A DNA stretch of 64,000 nt, taken from Symsagittifera roscoffensis (lineage: Eukaryota; Xenacoelomorpha; Acoela; Convolutidae). How positions within the stretch are numbered: position 1 is the stretch's first letter; every line of letters starts with the position of its first letter. The stretch is from the NCBI RefSeq assembly GCF_963678635.1, contig NC_087065.1, positions 35,393,807-35,457,806 on the forward strand, in the 5' to 3' direction. The notes under the pieces were generated by a model. It was not told the DNA's origin and ran no database searches. It was given only the letters and a program-made list of their open reading frames with translations. The position numbers were made by a program, and so were the translations under genes. Positions 44,438-55,479 of this stretch are shown piece after piece.

Positions 44438-45298
44438 TTATTTGTCTGAACGACGCAATGGATGGTCGGAAGAACTCTTTTTAGGGAAGCGCGTGAATTT
44501 TCTATATAAGCCTTCGTAATCATCGGGAAGAACAACCCGAGACGGTCCTGCTTGGTTCAATAGTTCTGGATTAGCCACGACAAAACGAACTTTCTTGTCC
44601 GGCGAAGCAGGAGTAGTTGACGGAGGTGTAGAAATCGACTGTGTGTGAATGATATTCACGGAATGTCTGATGGGACTGCCGTAAAATGTGGTCTGCTTTT
44701 TCCGTCGTGAAGAGGCACGAGACGAATTCGAAGAAGATGAGATATTTCCATCCGGTTCGGACATTATGCCGGGACCATCTCGGGTGGGAAGGCCCGATGC
44801 TGCCAAACTTGTCGAAGTTCCTTCTTGAGATTTCGGAATTAAAGACTCATCGTCTGAAGAAATGGGGATGAGGTCTGGACATACTGGATTTTTTACTGAA
44901 GTTGGTGAATTTGGTTTAATACTGATGGGAACCTCCGTTCCTTGATTTCCAGAAGTGGAAGAAGTTGCCGTTAAGTCTACTACTAGAGTAGAGTGTTGTG
45001 GAAAAGGAATAGTCTGTACGCCTGGAGCCTCCGGGACTGAAGTTTCCTTTGACTTAGTTGATACAATTTGGCCACGAGATTGAGTATATGAAGTTGGCAG
45101 AGATAGGAATTTCGGGTGAGCAGGTACCTTTACAGTTTTGGCTGTGATTCGTTGGCGTGAACTCGATTGTTTGAGAGGCCGATTTTCATCTGATGATGAG
45201 GGTGAAGATGACACAATGGGGCGTTTCTGCCCCTTCTTGACAGGCGTTAGTTGTTTGCCTGAAAAACTTAGATCGGTTGATTTAAGACGTACCGCCAA
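44438..45298 (-). CDS. Serine-rich basic C-terminal ORF of element 2
   Basis: 286 aa, in frame with pol across a TAG. Low-complexity and probably disordered: Ser/Pro/Lys-rich with SSSPSSSDE, PISSDDES, SRRKKQ and a C-terminal PDDYEGLYRKFTRFPKK. No membrane segment or signal peptide, so it is not an envelope. The acidic-serine patches (SSDDES) resemble SUMO- or CK2-type motifs, but I cannot assign a role. Element 1 has a short basic counterpart at the same place. Confidence 0.5.
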   Translation of the reverse strand: MAVRLKSTDLSFSGKQLTPVKKGQKRPIVSSSPSSSDENRPLKQSSSRQRITAKTVKVPAHPKFLSLPTSYTQSRGQIVSTKSKETSVPEAPGVQTIPFPQHSTLVVDLTATSSTSGNQGTEVPISIKPNSPTSVKNPVCPDLIPISSDDESLIPKSQEGTSTSLAASGLPTRDGPGIMSEPDGNISSSSNSSRASSRRKKQTTFYGSPIRHSVNIIHTQSISTPPSTTPASPDKKVRFVVANPELLNQAGPSRVVLPDDYEGLYRKFTRFPKKSSSDHPLRRSDK

Positions 45299-45313
45299 AT
45301 GATTTCTTCTAAT

Positions 45314-45592
45314 CTATTTTCCCTTATCAGAAATAAATGTGGACCCAGTAATCCGCACAATTTTGCCCTTAAAAGGTTTGAAAAATTCTCTGCCAGACTT
45401 CCTATTTAGAAATTTCCTAAATATTTCGACTTTATTTGGTTCATTCAATACTAAGTAATCCAAATTACGTTTTGGTAACGACGGGCGAATTTGATCCGTT
45501 TGCATCTGGTTCCTAAATGTAAGGGTACCAGCAGACAAATTGGAGCGAAGGGTGGCTGCGAGGACTTGATTTCTTTCCGTCAGCGTCTTCAA
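45314..45592 (-). pseudogene. pol: Integrase C-terminal (GPF/Y-like) segment of element 2
   Basis: 92 aa in the same frame as the 991-aa ORF, separated from it by one TAG. FKPFKGKIVRITGSTFISDKG resembles the GPY/F-type beta module at the end of Gypsy integrases. It closes at a TAG and the frame then continues into the serine-rich ORF. Confidence 0.6.
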
Positions 45593-45616
45593 CGCTTTGA
45601 CTCCCTCCTGATGTGA

Positions 45617-48592
45617 CTAGGACTTTTTCAGCGTCAGCCACTGATTGGCGGAATGTGCCAGGCTCTTATGTGCGCGATAGTGAGGTGTATCCGAAACTGA
45701 GTCCGTAGGTCCTCCAAGGTATGGAGACACCGTCGGGCTTGACTGCCCCTTCCTGACAACTTTTATCCTCGGTCGGCTATCGCACTGCTCCCGACGCTGT
45801 TCGGGTGTTAGTAGCTCCCGTTCCAATGGTTGGTTATCTAAATTAACGCCCGTAGATAAACGCTCAGCCGCAATAGATAGCTCCGTATTCGGAGGACGGC
45901 CAAAGTGAAGCTCAAAAGGTGAAACCCCAGTAACAGAATTTTTTGTAATCCGAATATCTTCAATAATATTTCTAAGAGTATCTTGAACATTTGAAAAATC
46001 GGAACTCAACCGCGAGGCGCCCAAATGACGTTTAATCGTTTGGATCGACCTTTCTACTAGACCGCAACCACGATGGTCCCCCACCGGGCAGAAATATTGG
46101 GCAATATTTTTATCTTTACAAAAATTTTGCACTAATTTGTTCTTAAAACCAAAATACTGGTCAGTTTTGATAGATTTGGGGATACTATGCTGTTGAATTT
46201 TGTAATCAAGAAAAAAATGTAAAATCTTTCGTCCTCCCGTAGAACGTGTAATCATAGCTGACAGATATTTTGAGTAACGGTCGGTCCCGACCAAGATATA
46301 AATACTTTTACCAAACGAATCGAGTAGAGGGCCTGCGTAATCGAGCTGCAGCTCTTCATTAGGACCAGACAAGAGGGGTAAAGGCTTGGAAGAGTTAAAT
46401 GAAGCGTTCGCTTTCAAATTCTTACCAAATTTTGTGCACTGGGGACAATCTTTGCATAGCTGGACGATATCTCGATGCATTCGGGGCAACCAGATGTATT
46501 GCGCAGCATCAACCATGGCTAACTGACCCGCATGCGACCTATGTAGTCGAGACAATAATGGTTTTCTTAGGCACATGGGAATAGCAATCCTATTGTGCAC
46601 GACAATACAGCCATCAACCACCGCTGCACAATGCCAAAAGGATTTTATATAGGGGTCGATACGGGAAAATCCTTCGTAGTCCCTGTTAATAAGTGCTCGT
46701 TTCATTAGGCATAGACTGTTATCTTCGTCCGTAAGTTCCGACAGTACATCGGAATCCAAAATGCCCGCCAACCCGGTTAACGATTTCTGGTCCTTAGCGA
46801 CCACTGGTGACTTCAAAATTTCTAGACTTTGAACTGACTGAGGTTGACGATTTGTTAATGTAGTTTTCCTGGCCCTTTTTGTTCTGAAATTGGCTAATAT
46901 ACGGGCATATTGACTCCTCAACTCCACTCCGCGTTGTAATGTTGACGACCTTCTGGGACGTACTGCCCCCGCGCGAAACCGCGGTCGAGCCTTATCTGAG
47001 GAAAACCAATGTTGGTTGATTGGAAGGTACTGATTGAGAAGTTGCTCAAAACTGTCATTTGCGTTGTTGGTGTTAGAATCCATTGCAGTCTGAAAATGAA
47101 AAGCACCCAATAATACGATTACACTCCAGCAAATCCGATACAATGAAACAAAGACGAAAAAATCTACGAACGACAACAACAAATCACAATCACTAACGGC
47201 CAAAGTAATAATCCACACTGAAATCAAAACTGGCAGATAATATGTAATCCATGCTGAGAAAGTGACAAAAACTTGCATGATTTCTCTCAACGCTGATTGG
47301 CTAGATTTTAAACCAGCAATTTTGACGCCCTCTAGCGGAGAAGTGACAAACGTATTGAATTGTTGCGATAGACCGATATATTTACTGTCTGAATTTTTGT
47401 CGCCCTCTATCGATTTTATGCCTTGCGATGTAGCTGGATTGTTTTGAATTATGGCGCCCTCTACCGATAGGCTTCCAAATTTGTTAGATGCAACTATTGA
47501 ATTGTCCATAACGGGACGATTGGCCCGAGGCTGACCAAAATCCAATGACTCAATTAGTTTTATTGTATTAGATACGGCAGAATTCTGGCTGTTTTTCGTG
47601 ATAGTAGGTGATTCTTCTAATAAAGAACAACACCTGGCCCATTCATCCAGGAAATTGCACGCATCAAAGAATCGACTAATACATTTGACCACATATTGTT
47701 CGTCAAAACTGCTTGGTCGTGGTGCTTCAAACGTTGGGAAACGGGATAAATAATCCACTATACCCAATTTACATCCGGAGATATGGAAAATATCGAAATC
47801 GAAAGGCAATAACCTATCAGCCCATCTGGTTAATTGTGATTGATGAGTTTTGTTACCTCGATTGGTCTTTAACGCGGAGATAATCGCTTTATGGTCAGTT
47901 AAAACCACAAAATGATTCCCCAACAAATAATTTCGAAAATGCTCACACGACCATACAATTGCTAGAAGTTCTAACTCATTAGTACTATATTTCTTTTCCT
48001 GATCATTGAGAAAGCGTGACGCAAAAGCAATAGGGACCCAAACATCGTTTTCTATCTCCTGCTCTAACGCAGCACCCAAACCACTATGACTGGCGTCACA
48101 TTTCACACGCGAGTTCCGGCTCTGGTCATAATGATACATTTTTGTGATCTTCGCTGTCAATTGCAAGATGTTACTAAACGCAGTTTGTTGACATTCCCCC
48201 CACACAAACTTACTTTTATTACTTGCTTTCAAGGACGGGCGTAACTGGTCCGAATGGACCTGAAGGTTCGGCAAAAATCGTTGTAGATGGTTGAGTATGC
48301 CCATGAACGAACGGAGTTGCTTGAGCGTCCTTGGTGGTTCCAGAGCTAGTACTGCCTCTATTTTAGAACGTTTCGGCCTATAGCCTTCTGAATCGATGTC
48401 GTAGCCTAGCCAAGGTAATTGATTCAAAGAAAAGTCACATTTCGACAGTTTCAGAGCGAAACCTTCTTCATCCAAACGAGTTATCACCTTATCTACAAGA
48501 ATATTGTGATCCAAGATTGATCCCTTCGAGACTATCAAAATATCGTCCAGGAAACAGAACACTCCCGACAAACCATGGAGGGTATTGTCCAT
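45617..48592 (-). pseudogene. pol: RT-RNase H-integrase of element 2
   Basis: 991 aa. RT active site FLDD (residues 14-17). RNase H with D166, E206, D233 and D280. Integrase with CPQC near 716-719 and catalytic D751, D811 and E847 (35 residues between D811 and E847). Between RNase H and integrase (about 300-600) lies a non-homologous tether with two strongly hydrophobic stretches (about 439-467 and 470-498). All catalytic residues are present; only nonsense codons at either end spoil the frame. The RNase H missing from element 1 is intact here. Confidence 0.9.
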
Positions 48593-48604
48593 CGCTTTTT
48601 AGAA

Positions 48605-48964
48605 TTATTTTGGCATGTCCGTTAACCCATGAAACCCAGTTTTGAACCAATACGTGCCAGTTTGTTGTCCGCAGACGATATTAAAGTTGCAATGACGACT
48701 AACTTCATCACTGAGCGGGATCTGACTGAATGCATATTTTAAGTCTAGGGACGTAAACCAGACATCACCTAAAGTATCCGATGTGATTATCTGGGCTGCC
48801 GAGTCCAACAGTTCCAACAAAATCGGCATTTGATATTGGTTCTTATGAATTTGATCATTTATAGGTTTCGCGTCGATAGCCAATTTCACGGAACCATCCT
48901 TCTTAGCCGTAATTACAATCGGAGAAATAAAATGCTCACTTGTACATTTATTAAGTTTGACCAC
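48605..48964 (-). pseudogene. pol: RT palm (first half) of element 2
   Basis: 119 aa: ISPIVITAKKDGSVKLAID, YQMPILLELLD, and TSLDLKYAFSQIPL with the first catalytic Asp. It ends at two close TAA codons (48605-48607 and 48599-48601), both at positions where Glu and Gln are expected by comparison with element 1 (MSAEFQRVMD). Confidence 0.85.
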
Positions 48965-48985
48965 GTGGCCTTCTTGAATTAGTTT

Positions 48986-50254
48986 TTAAATTTCCTGACC
49001 AACTTTGTCTTGAATATGCACCGGAACCCTCCTTCCTTTTTCCTGAATCGGTACGAGTGGGGACTTGAATGTAGAGAATACTTTATGATTTTTTGCTCTA
49101 CCTACTCTAGTAAAAACACGATGAAACTTCTGATGGAAGTGAGTTTTCCAAGACTCAGACGTTTTATTCAGGTTTGATTGGGAGACTTCACCCACCAAAG
49201 GCCGATCTGGTCTAACTTGCGTTGTTCTCACCCCCAAATGGGGCTGCAAATCCAAACCTAGTAAACAACGTGTGCGGTTTTCCGAAATAAGGAATTTTGC
49301 AAACTTGAAATGCCAGCCCAAAGATGACACATCCAGAATTAATGTACCCATCAGTTCAATTCTTTTCCTATTATAGTCAACGTATACTCTATCGATTGGA
49401 CTTTCTTGAACAGTAAATACCTTGGCTGATGGAACAGTTTTCAAGATATAATCTGCTGTCTTCTTATTCACTAAAGAAGCCGGACTTCCCGTATCCACCG
49501 TTGCCTTGAAGAACGTCTTCCCACGACGCAGTGTTATCTGAATGGAACGTAACTTGCCCGTAGCGGCATTGATCACCTCCAACTTCCTCACTGACGCAAT
49601 TGGACGATTCGGTTTTTCTGCTGCCACTGATAAAACAGCAAATTCCGACTCACTATCGGACGTGATGAAGTTACAATTTTCCTCCACTGTCTCATCCGAC
49701 TCAGCTTCTACATTCGCTACGTTCTTAGAATTACAGCACTTGGCAAAGTGACCCTTCTTGCTACAGTTTCTAGAAGTAACATTTCTGGCTGGACAACTCT
49801 GCTTGTGATTTGCTGAAAACCTATTACCACAGAAATAACACGATTTTGATTTCTCGTTGTTCCCCTTTGACTTACTGTTCTGTGCCCGACTAATCCTATC
49901 AGATAGTTTCTTTCCCTGGACAGAGAAAGTAGGTTCCTGTTTTATTCGGGTGTTTTGGCCCGAAGTGGCGCCTGACTGGGAAAAATTGCCCATCGAAGCC
50001 GAATTCCCAAGTTGCCTTTGCAAATCGGTGGCTGTTTGTGCCCCTTTTTCTTGAAGTAACGCTGATTTCACACCTGGACGAATACACAGTTCTCTCTGAA
50101 TATCTTTATACCTCATCTTGGCAATGAAGATATCTCTTACAACTTCTTTTTCCTGATCGATTGTCCACCCACACAGGGCGGCTTGTCCCGTCAACCGTAG
50201 ATAAAATGCTTCCAAACCTTCTCGATCTGAATGTACCGCGTTGTACATTTGCAT
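48986..50254 (-). pseudogene. gag-pol: gag C-terminus, protease and RT start of element 2
   Basis: 422 aa open stretch in the same frame as the segment upstream. Capsid end (GLEAFYLRLTG, VRDIFIAKMR), a first zinc knuckle CYFCGNRFSANHKQSC (C139, C142, H150, C154), and a second knuckle where Ser161 stands in for the first Cys. The retropepsin motif is VDTGS (D254). The linker into RT ends at a TAA where element 1 has an acidic residue (KEIDKLL). Confidence 0.8.
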
Positions 50255-50410
50255 ACGTTCGATAATGTAATTTTTCTCCTTTCTGAAAAGGAGGACAAAG
50301 AATTCGTGAAATTCCCGAAATGATATTGCACTGAGGTCCGCGTGTGGATGACTTTGGAGGAACCTTTTCCTCCCTTCTGAGCCGAGCGAGAAAAATAAAC
50401 GAGATTTAAT

Positions 50411-50776
50411 TCATTGTTCAACCTCATAATAGTACACTCCTGGTGCAACTCTGGGACCTTTCGCCCGGCGCTCTTCGTTCATTTCCGCAACTCTTCGGAC
50501 AGCCGCTTCGTTTCGTGCAATACGTCTTGCGATTGCTGCAGCATCTTCATCCACCCCCACAGCTTCTGGTTTTGGAACAGGATCGTCGTGTACTATACCC
50601 GGAAGTTTCAATAGTTCGCGTGGATCACACCTTTCTCTCAGAGTGATTGCTAAGTTGAATTGTCCTATCCAAGAATCCCAACTACAGGGTGGATCCGCTG
50701 TTGGTTTATGCCAGAATACGGGTACGCCTAATAGGTCAGTTTGATCCTCCGAGGTCGAAACTGCTGGCTGCGCCAT
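50411..50776 (-). pseudogene. gag: gag N-terminus of element 2
   Basis: 121 aa starting at an ATG whose A is the last base of the 5' LTR and whose TG opens the primer-binding site, as in element 1 (both begin MAQ). Weak similarity to element 1 gag (FW.P....P..SWDSWIGQF). It is closed by an in-frame TGA; the same frame continues beyond it with gag-like sequence (RKRFLQSHPHADL, 50380-50255). Confidence 0.75.
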
Positions 50777-51069
50777 GTGAATGCTTAAAGAACAGTTGTT
50801 AAAACAAGAATCAGTTCTCCTTGTTTCATGTTTAATAGTAATGTAAATAAAATAGATAGTTTCAGTTATTTAGATAATGTCATGACAAATCTTTTAATGA
50901 CAACTTAAATCTTTCATAAGTTGAGACAGAATAAATGAGAGCACTTGATGATAAATCTAGAAAGGATTGGCAGGTCGGTCGCGACCTTGATAAACAAAAG
51001 GCGAGTTTAGCACGAATAACTAGCACACTAATGACGTCATAATAATCTAATAAACTACGCCACACCACA
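50776..51069 (-). repeat. 5' LTR of element 2
   Basis: 294 bp, TGTGGTGTGG...TTCACA on the minus strand, immediately followed by the primer-binding site. Confidence 0.93.
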
Positions 51070-52408
51070 CAGTGTACAGGTGGTTCTCTAGTACTTCTAA
51101 CTCGCAGCATGCACAAACATTGATTTCTACACGGATTAATTGTAATTCTCGGAAAAAATTTGAATGTGTCAAAAGTGTTCGATTTATGAAATCCAAGATT
51201 CCAAAATTGATTGTTCATAATGTCTTGATACACATGAATGTGGCAAGATTTTGAATCCACGAAACTATGTCGACTACACTTAATCAAGAAACCCAATTAA
51301 AACTATAAATTAAATAGAATGCAAAATTTTTAACTTTTTCACTCCACAAAATTATTGTTATTGTGTTCAGAATTTGTAAAAGGAGTTAAATCTGAATATA
51401 TATCCAAAAATTTATAAATGTCTACAAACCGAAATTTATCTCGCATTTGAGTTATTGCAACATCACACTTTAGTCTGGCAAGGCAAAGTATTTTCGTTAA
51501 CACTATTATTTTCAACTGTCATTTACAGACTGACTAGTTTGAGAAAAATTCCGATCGTATTATTGATTTTAATACTTTTATCCCAATTCGTTTGATTTAC
51601 TAGATCTTCGTTATGTAATCCGATAATTCGTTGCATAGATTGATAGCCCACATAGCTTGCTTACATAATATTTTCTTTTTTTCGAAGATGCCTTCTTGCT
51701 AACACTGAAAGTTGATGATAGTTTGAGCAATATAAAGTGAACTTTAAAACTGTGCTTGAATTGAACCGACGTTTCATTACATGGATAGCCTCTAAAAAAT
51801 ATTTTAAAAATGTTTGAGCAATCAAGTTATCCTTGCAAGAATCTAAAGTCTTATCGCTTAAAGAGTTTGCTTAAATAAATTGGCAGAGAAATTTTATAGA
51901 AAAGCTATGAAAATTTTTTTGAAAAAGTTTCAAATTTTCATTTTCAGTACTTTGTTTGATAGATTTGAAATTTTGCTCAGTTGACTTAAGCTATCAATTT
52001 GCTCTTTAAAAAAACCCAAGGTATAAATCTAGAGGGGATGCTTCAAACCAACTCAGCTTTCAACCAATCAAATGTTCGCCTCCAATAAAAAATTATATGG
52101 GAAAAAACTTGTGTGAATTATTGTTGTCAAAATTGATGCAATTTATAAGCCTTAACGCCCGATGTTTTTCTTAATGTTTTTCTTGATGTTGTTTTCATCA
52201 AAAATGTCCATCATAAAATTTTTAAGAAATTGTTACAATTTTTCACGGGTTTAATATGAAATTTTGATGTAAAATATGAACTCAAAAATGAAAAATACTT
52301 TATTCTTATATCAAAACCATACTTTTTGGCTTCTCCAAGAAAATTGACAGAGTCTGTTGGATATGTTGTTTTCTTGAGAAAGAAAATTATAAAGCAATAA
52401 TTGATTTC
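51070..52408. other. AT-rich intergenic stretch, nothing recognised
   Basis: No ORF with recognisable product, no RNA gene and no clear repeat. It continues from the target-site duplication of element 2. Confidence 0.5.
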
Positions 52409-52955
52409 ATTTTTGTTCCGACTTTCGATACGAAAGTAACGGAATATTTGTGCTCGGGTGGGTTTTTTTTCTTCAGACAAACTTCGACTTTTTAACTAGC
52501 CATTTTTGACGGAATTTTTTATATCATTCAAAAAGTATTGTTGCCCTGAGCTTAAATTCCTTAAATTTGAAAAGATATTTTACCTGTGATCATTTTTCGT
52601 AAAGTTATGAGGTTTTAAAGCTTGCCATTTTGGACATTTTGACCAATTTGGGACAATTAACGCGCGATATAATTCGAGCTATTAATGCGTAAGCGGAGAT
52701 TTAATCCGTCTCAGAAATCGTTCCAAATTGGGTGAACGAAGCCATATTTGATTTGTTACAGGGAACGAAATCTATCCTTTTGTACTTTATATGGCGTGTG
52801 GGGGGATGATTTTCATTTTAAAAAAATTCAAATTTTAGAAAAAAAAATTCATTTTATTTTATTTCATTTCATTTCTTAAAGTTATTACTGCTCCATAAAC
52901 CTTAAAAGGCAGTCGGAACATTCAGGGCTTCGCCCTGATACAAGCAGTCTTGTTA
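52409..52955 (+). repeat. Hairpin-ended repeat (family K), copy 2
   Basis: The 5' hairpin TTCCG-ACTTTC-GATAC-GAAAGT-AA-CGGAA lies at about 52417-52445 and the 3' hairpin CAGGGCTTCGCCCTG near 52922-52936. The body is close to the copy at 63.4 kb. Confidence 0.85.
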
Positions 52956-53344
52956 ATTTTGAATATCTGAGTATGCTAACATTTTAAGAACTGAGATCCT
53001 GTATAATAAATAGTAAACGAATGAAGTAATCTGAAAAGGAAAAATCTTACCTTTCGTTAGTATCACTTATGTTTTTGTTGATTATGTTTTCAGTGGTTTT
53101 AAAGCTCAGTGACCATAAAAGTAGAAACGTCGCAAAATGAGAGCATCATTTTACGTTCAACACAGATTTTTAAACTAAACAGATACAGAGTGTAATGAAA
53201 AATTTCAATCACTAAATGCTCTCTAAAATTGATTTTCCCGAAAAAACTGAAACTCATTGAGTTCTAAAGTGACGTATATTGTAATAAAAACTCCTTGCCC
53301 AAAAAAATCAAGGGTATCGAGTTCGGATACGAGTCTTTTTCCTA

Positions 53345-53710
53345 CTTACACTACGAGCTTGTGAGCGTACTGTATTAGTATAACTTTCTTTTTTTTTCCA
53401 ACCTAACCAAATAAAAGTGCTAATTTGAGGGCGCTTTTGCTATAATCACGATCTGTAGAATTAGAAATTTCATACTATCAAAAGTTTCTGTTTTATTTCT
53501 GGCTAGTCTTGGACAATTTTGAAGCGTTCGTGACTGAGAAGTTAGGGTGTGGGATGCTTAATCTTTAGGTTGCAGATTTGGATCGTGGCAATGTTTTTTT
53601 CTCTAACCCCAAGTTTGTTTCTACTTTTTCCTATTTCACTCTGAAAAGCTGCTTCGTGTCGTGTTTTCGCTAGTGTTTGTGAAGAGCAGCTTCGCCTCCG
53701 CGTAAAAAAC
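53345..53710 (+). mobile_element. SINE family M copy
   Basis: Head GAGCTTGTGAGCGTACTGTATTAG, degenerate tRNA-Met-like core near 53525-53590 (GTTAGGGTGTGGGATGCTTAATC) and tail GAAGAGCAGCTTCGCCTCCGCG. Confidence 0.6.
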
Positions 53711-53747
53711 ATTTTCACGGCATTCACTAATAAGATAACATTGGTTT

Positions 53748-54815
53748 TATTTGGTGGCGTCCCTCATGGTGGAAGAACCGAATGCTTGAAATTTATTTTG
53801 GCTTTTTGGGGCTTTACAACAATACCGAATTACAACAGTGCCGAAAAAAAATAGTTCAGCAGTGCGGAAAATAAAAACTTTGTTCAACAGAGCCGAAAAT
53901 ATGAAAAAATTTCAACATATTAAGTGCAGCAATGAAAAATTTAACGGCGAACGGTTACATCTTAAGTGACACTTAAAGGTTACGTAGCAGTATTCAGAGA
54001 ACCGCGTATTCCTACTCGTCAGTAAGCAGACAAACACTGTATTAACCAATCAGAATCGAGACAAGGAAGAAATTATTAAATAATAATTAATTATTTCGAA
54101 AGTTCGCTTTCCGATCTCGATTCTGATTGGTTAATACAGTATTTGTCTGCTTACTGACGAGTAGGATTACGTGGTTGTCTAAAGACAGACCACACTTCCA
54201 CTTAAAGTTTTTGAGAGAGAAAATTTGCAATTTAGACGGTTTGGGGCCAAAATAATTGTTTAATTTGCAGTTGCAGACATTTTGGCGCCGAAATTGGACC
54301 GATTTTCTATGATAATTAGCGCCAGTAATTTCCCGCTCTTTAGAAAATGTATGTAAATTATTCTGAAATTTTTCCTCCTTTTTCGGAACTGTTGTACTTC
54401 GGAACTGTTGAACGCCCCCCTTATTTTCAGCCAATCACAATTGAGTATTCAAAAATCTCAGGTAAATTGCGAAAATTGCCAAGTAAGCAAGTAAATCCAG
54501 GCCATTATTGTTGATATTGCCCGATTAGAAAATAAGCAGATGAATGAAAAATTCGGATCAAAGGCAGATGGGAACAAATTTAATATTTTAAGAACACAGA
54601 TTTACGAAAAATGGAAAAACAAGAAACTAATTGGATGATATCTACACCTATTATATCTGCATCTATTATACTTATTATATTAATATTTTTTATTAATATT
54701 GACTTCAATTTTATGAGAAAGGCATTTAGGCAATAGGAACACTTAGAGATTTTGATTGCTCGAAATTTTTCCAGCATTCCGTCCCTCCAGCATTCGGTCC
54801 CTCCAGCATTTTATT
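53748..54815 (+). repeat. Interspersed repeat R4 split by a nested MITE
   Basis: The left part (53748-53807) matches 22204-22250 and the right part (54421-54740) matches 22258-22545. Comparison with the uninterrupted 22.2-kb copy shows that 53808-54420 is an insertion. The distal end (54777-54810) has GCATTCGGTCCCTCCAGCATT, the inverse of the left-end AGGGACCGAATGC. Confidence 0.6.
53808..54420. mobile_element. Nested MITE with ~40-bp imperfect TIRs and an internal palindrome
   Basis: Left end GGGGCTTTACAACAATACCG...TTACAACAGTGCCGAAAAA against right end (reverse complement) GGGGGCGTTCAACAGTTCCG...GTACAACAGTTCCGAAAAA. Inside, arms of ~50 bp around 54024-54063 and 54111-54165 are inverted (TACTCGTCAGTAAGCAGACA and its complement). 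No ORF. The TSD is unclear in the T-rich flanks. Confidence 0.75.
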
Positions 54816-55479
54816 TTAGCTTCAAATTCAAGGAACAAATCTTCCATTTAACGTAAGACAATGCCGATGCTTGGATTGACCAAAACATGATATACAAATC
54901 CAAGCAAGCAAGACCTGGACTTTTTACATACTTTTTTTTATTCGCGCTCAAAGATCTAGCTAGGATTCGTCTTGTTAAAATAGTTTCCGGGCATTTTGTG
55001 GAACTTTATAATAAAACTAGAAAATGCATTTTCTCATGATTACCGATGATTTCCGACAGATGATTGTTGTCTGTTTTTGAACTCGTGAAAAACAATCCAA
55101 TTACTTTTTCAAAAGAGTCTATGACAATGAATGGCTATTTATATTGAATTTTTGGTTGTGAGTTGAGTTTTGCGAAAAAAGGAATTTTGTTTGAATTTAT
55201 CATTTCATCTAAGGCATTCATATTTAGTTGGCAAGCAGTGCTCGCTTCAGCTTCGCTTCTAAAAAAATCTTCAACTAATCACCTTTTTCAACTAAATGGG
55301 TTGATTGTTTTTCTCAACGTAACTAATCCCTTATTAGGCAATTTAATTCATAATTAAACGGATGTGAAGGTTTGTGGGGTATCTGGTAGTAATGGTGCCC
55401 AGTGTCCATGTGCTTACGGGTACAAATCGCGCATTTTCTGCAATTTGCAAGGTTGGCGTTCAAAAATAGCCATTGCTCA

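Larger units (their letters stand above)
43944..51069 (-). mobile_element. LTR retrotransposon 2 (Ty3/Gypsy-type), full-length, stop-ridden
   Basis: 7,126 bp with 294-bp LTRs (43944-44237 and 50776-51069; ~97% identical, TG...CA) and a perfect 5-bp target duplication CAGTG on both sides. On the minus strand: primer-binding site TGGCGCAGCCAGC directly after the 5' LTR, gag, protease, RT, RNase H, integrase, a serine-rich tail, then a polypurine tract GAGAGGGGGAAA (44238-44249) against the 3' LTR. One frame runs from 50776 to 44438 (2,113 codons including the final stop) with no frameshift. It is interrupted by six stops: TGA 50411-50413, TAA 48986-48988, TAA 48605-48607, TAA 48599-48601, TAG 45617-45619, TAG 45314-45316. 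Confidence 0.95.

Noticed and set aside
48599-48988. Reassigned stop codons: TAA at expected Glu/Gln positions in element 2
   Set aside because: The carbonic anhydrase in the same window ends in TAA at the family's normal length, and ADAR, H1 and ZC4H2 have no internal TAA. The stops are better read as decay of a dead element.
45314-50413. Rescue of the element 2 stops by A-to-I editing
   Set aside because: Editing can turn TAG or TGA into a Trp-like codon, but cannot give the Glu/Gln expected at the TAA sites, so it does not explain the pattern.
43944-51069. Endogenous retrovirus with envelope
   Set aside because: The ORF after integrase is serine-rich with no signal peptide or membrane segment, so this is treated as a Ty3/Gypsy-type retrotransposon.
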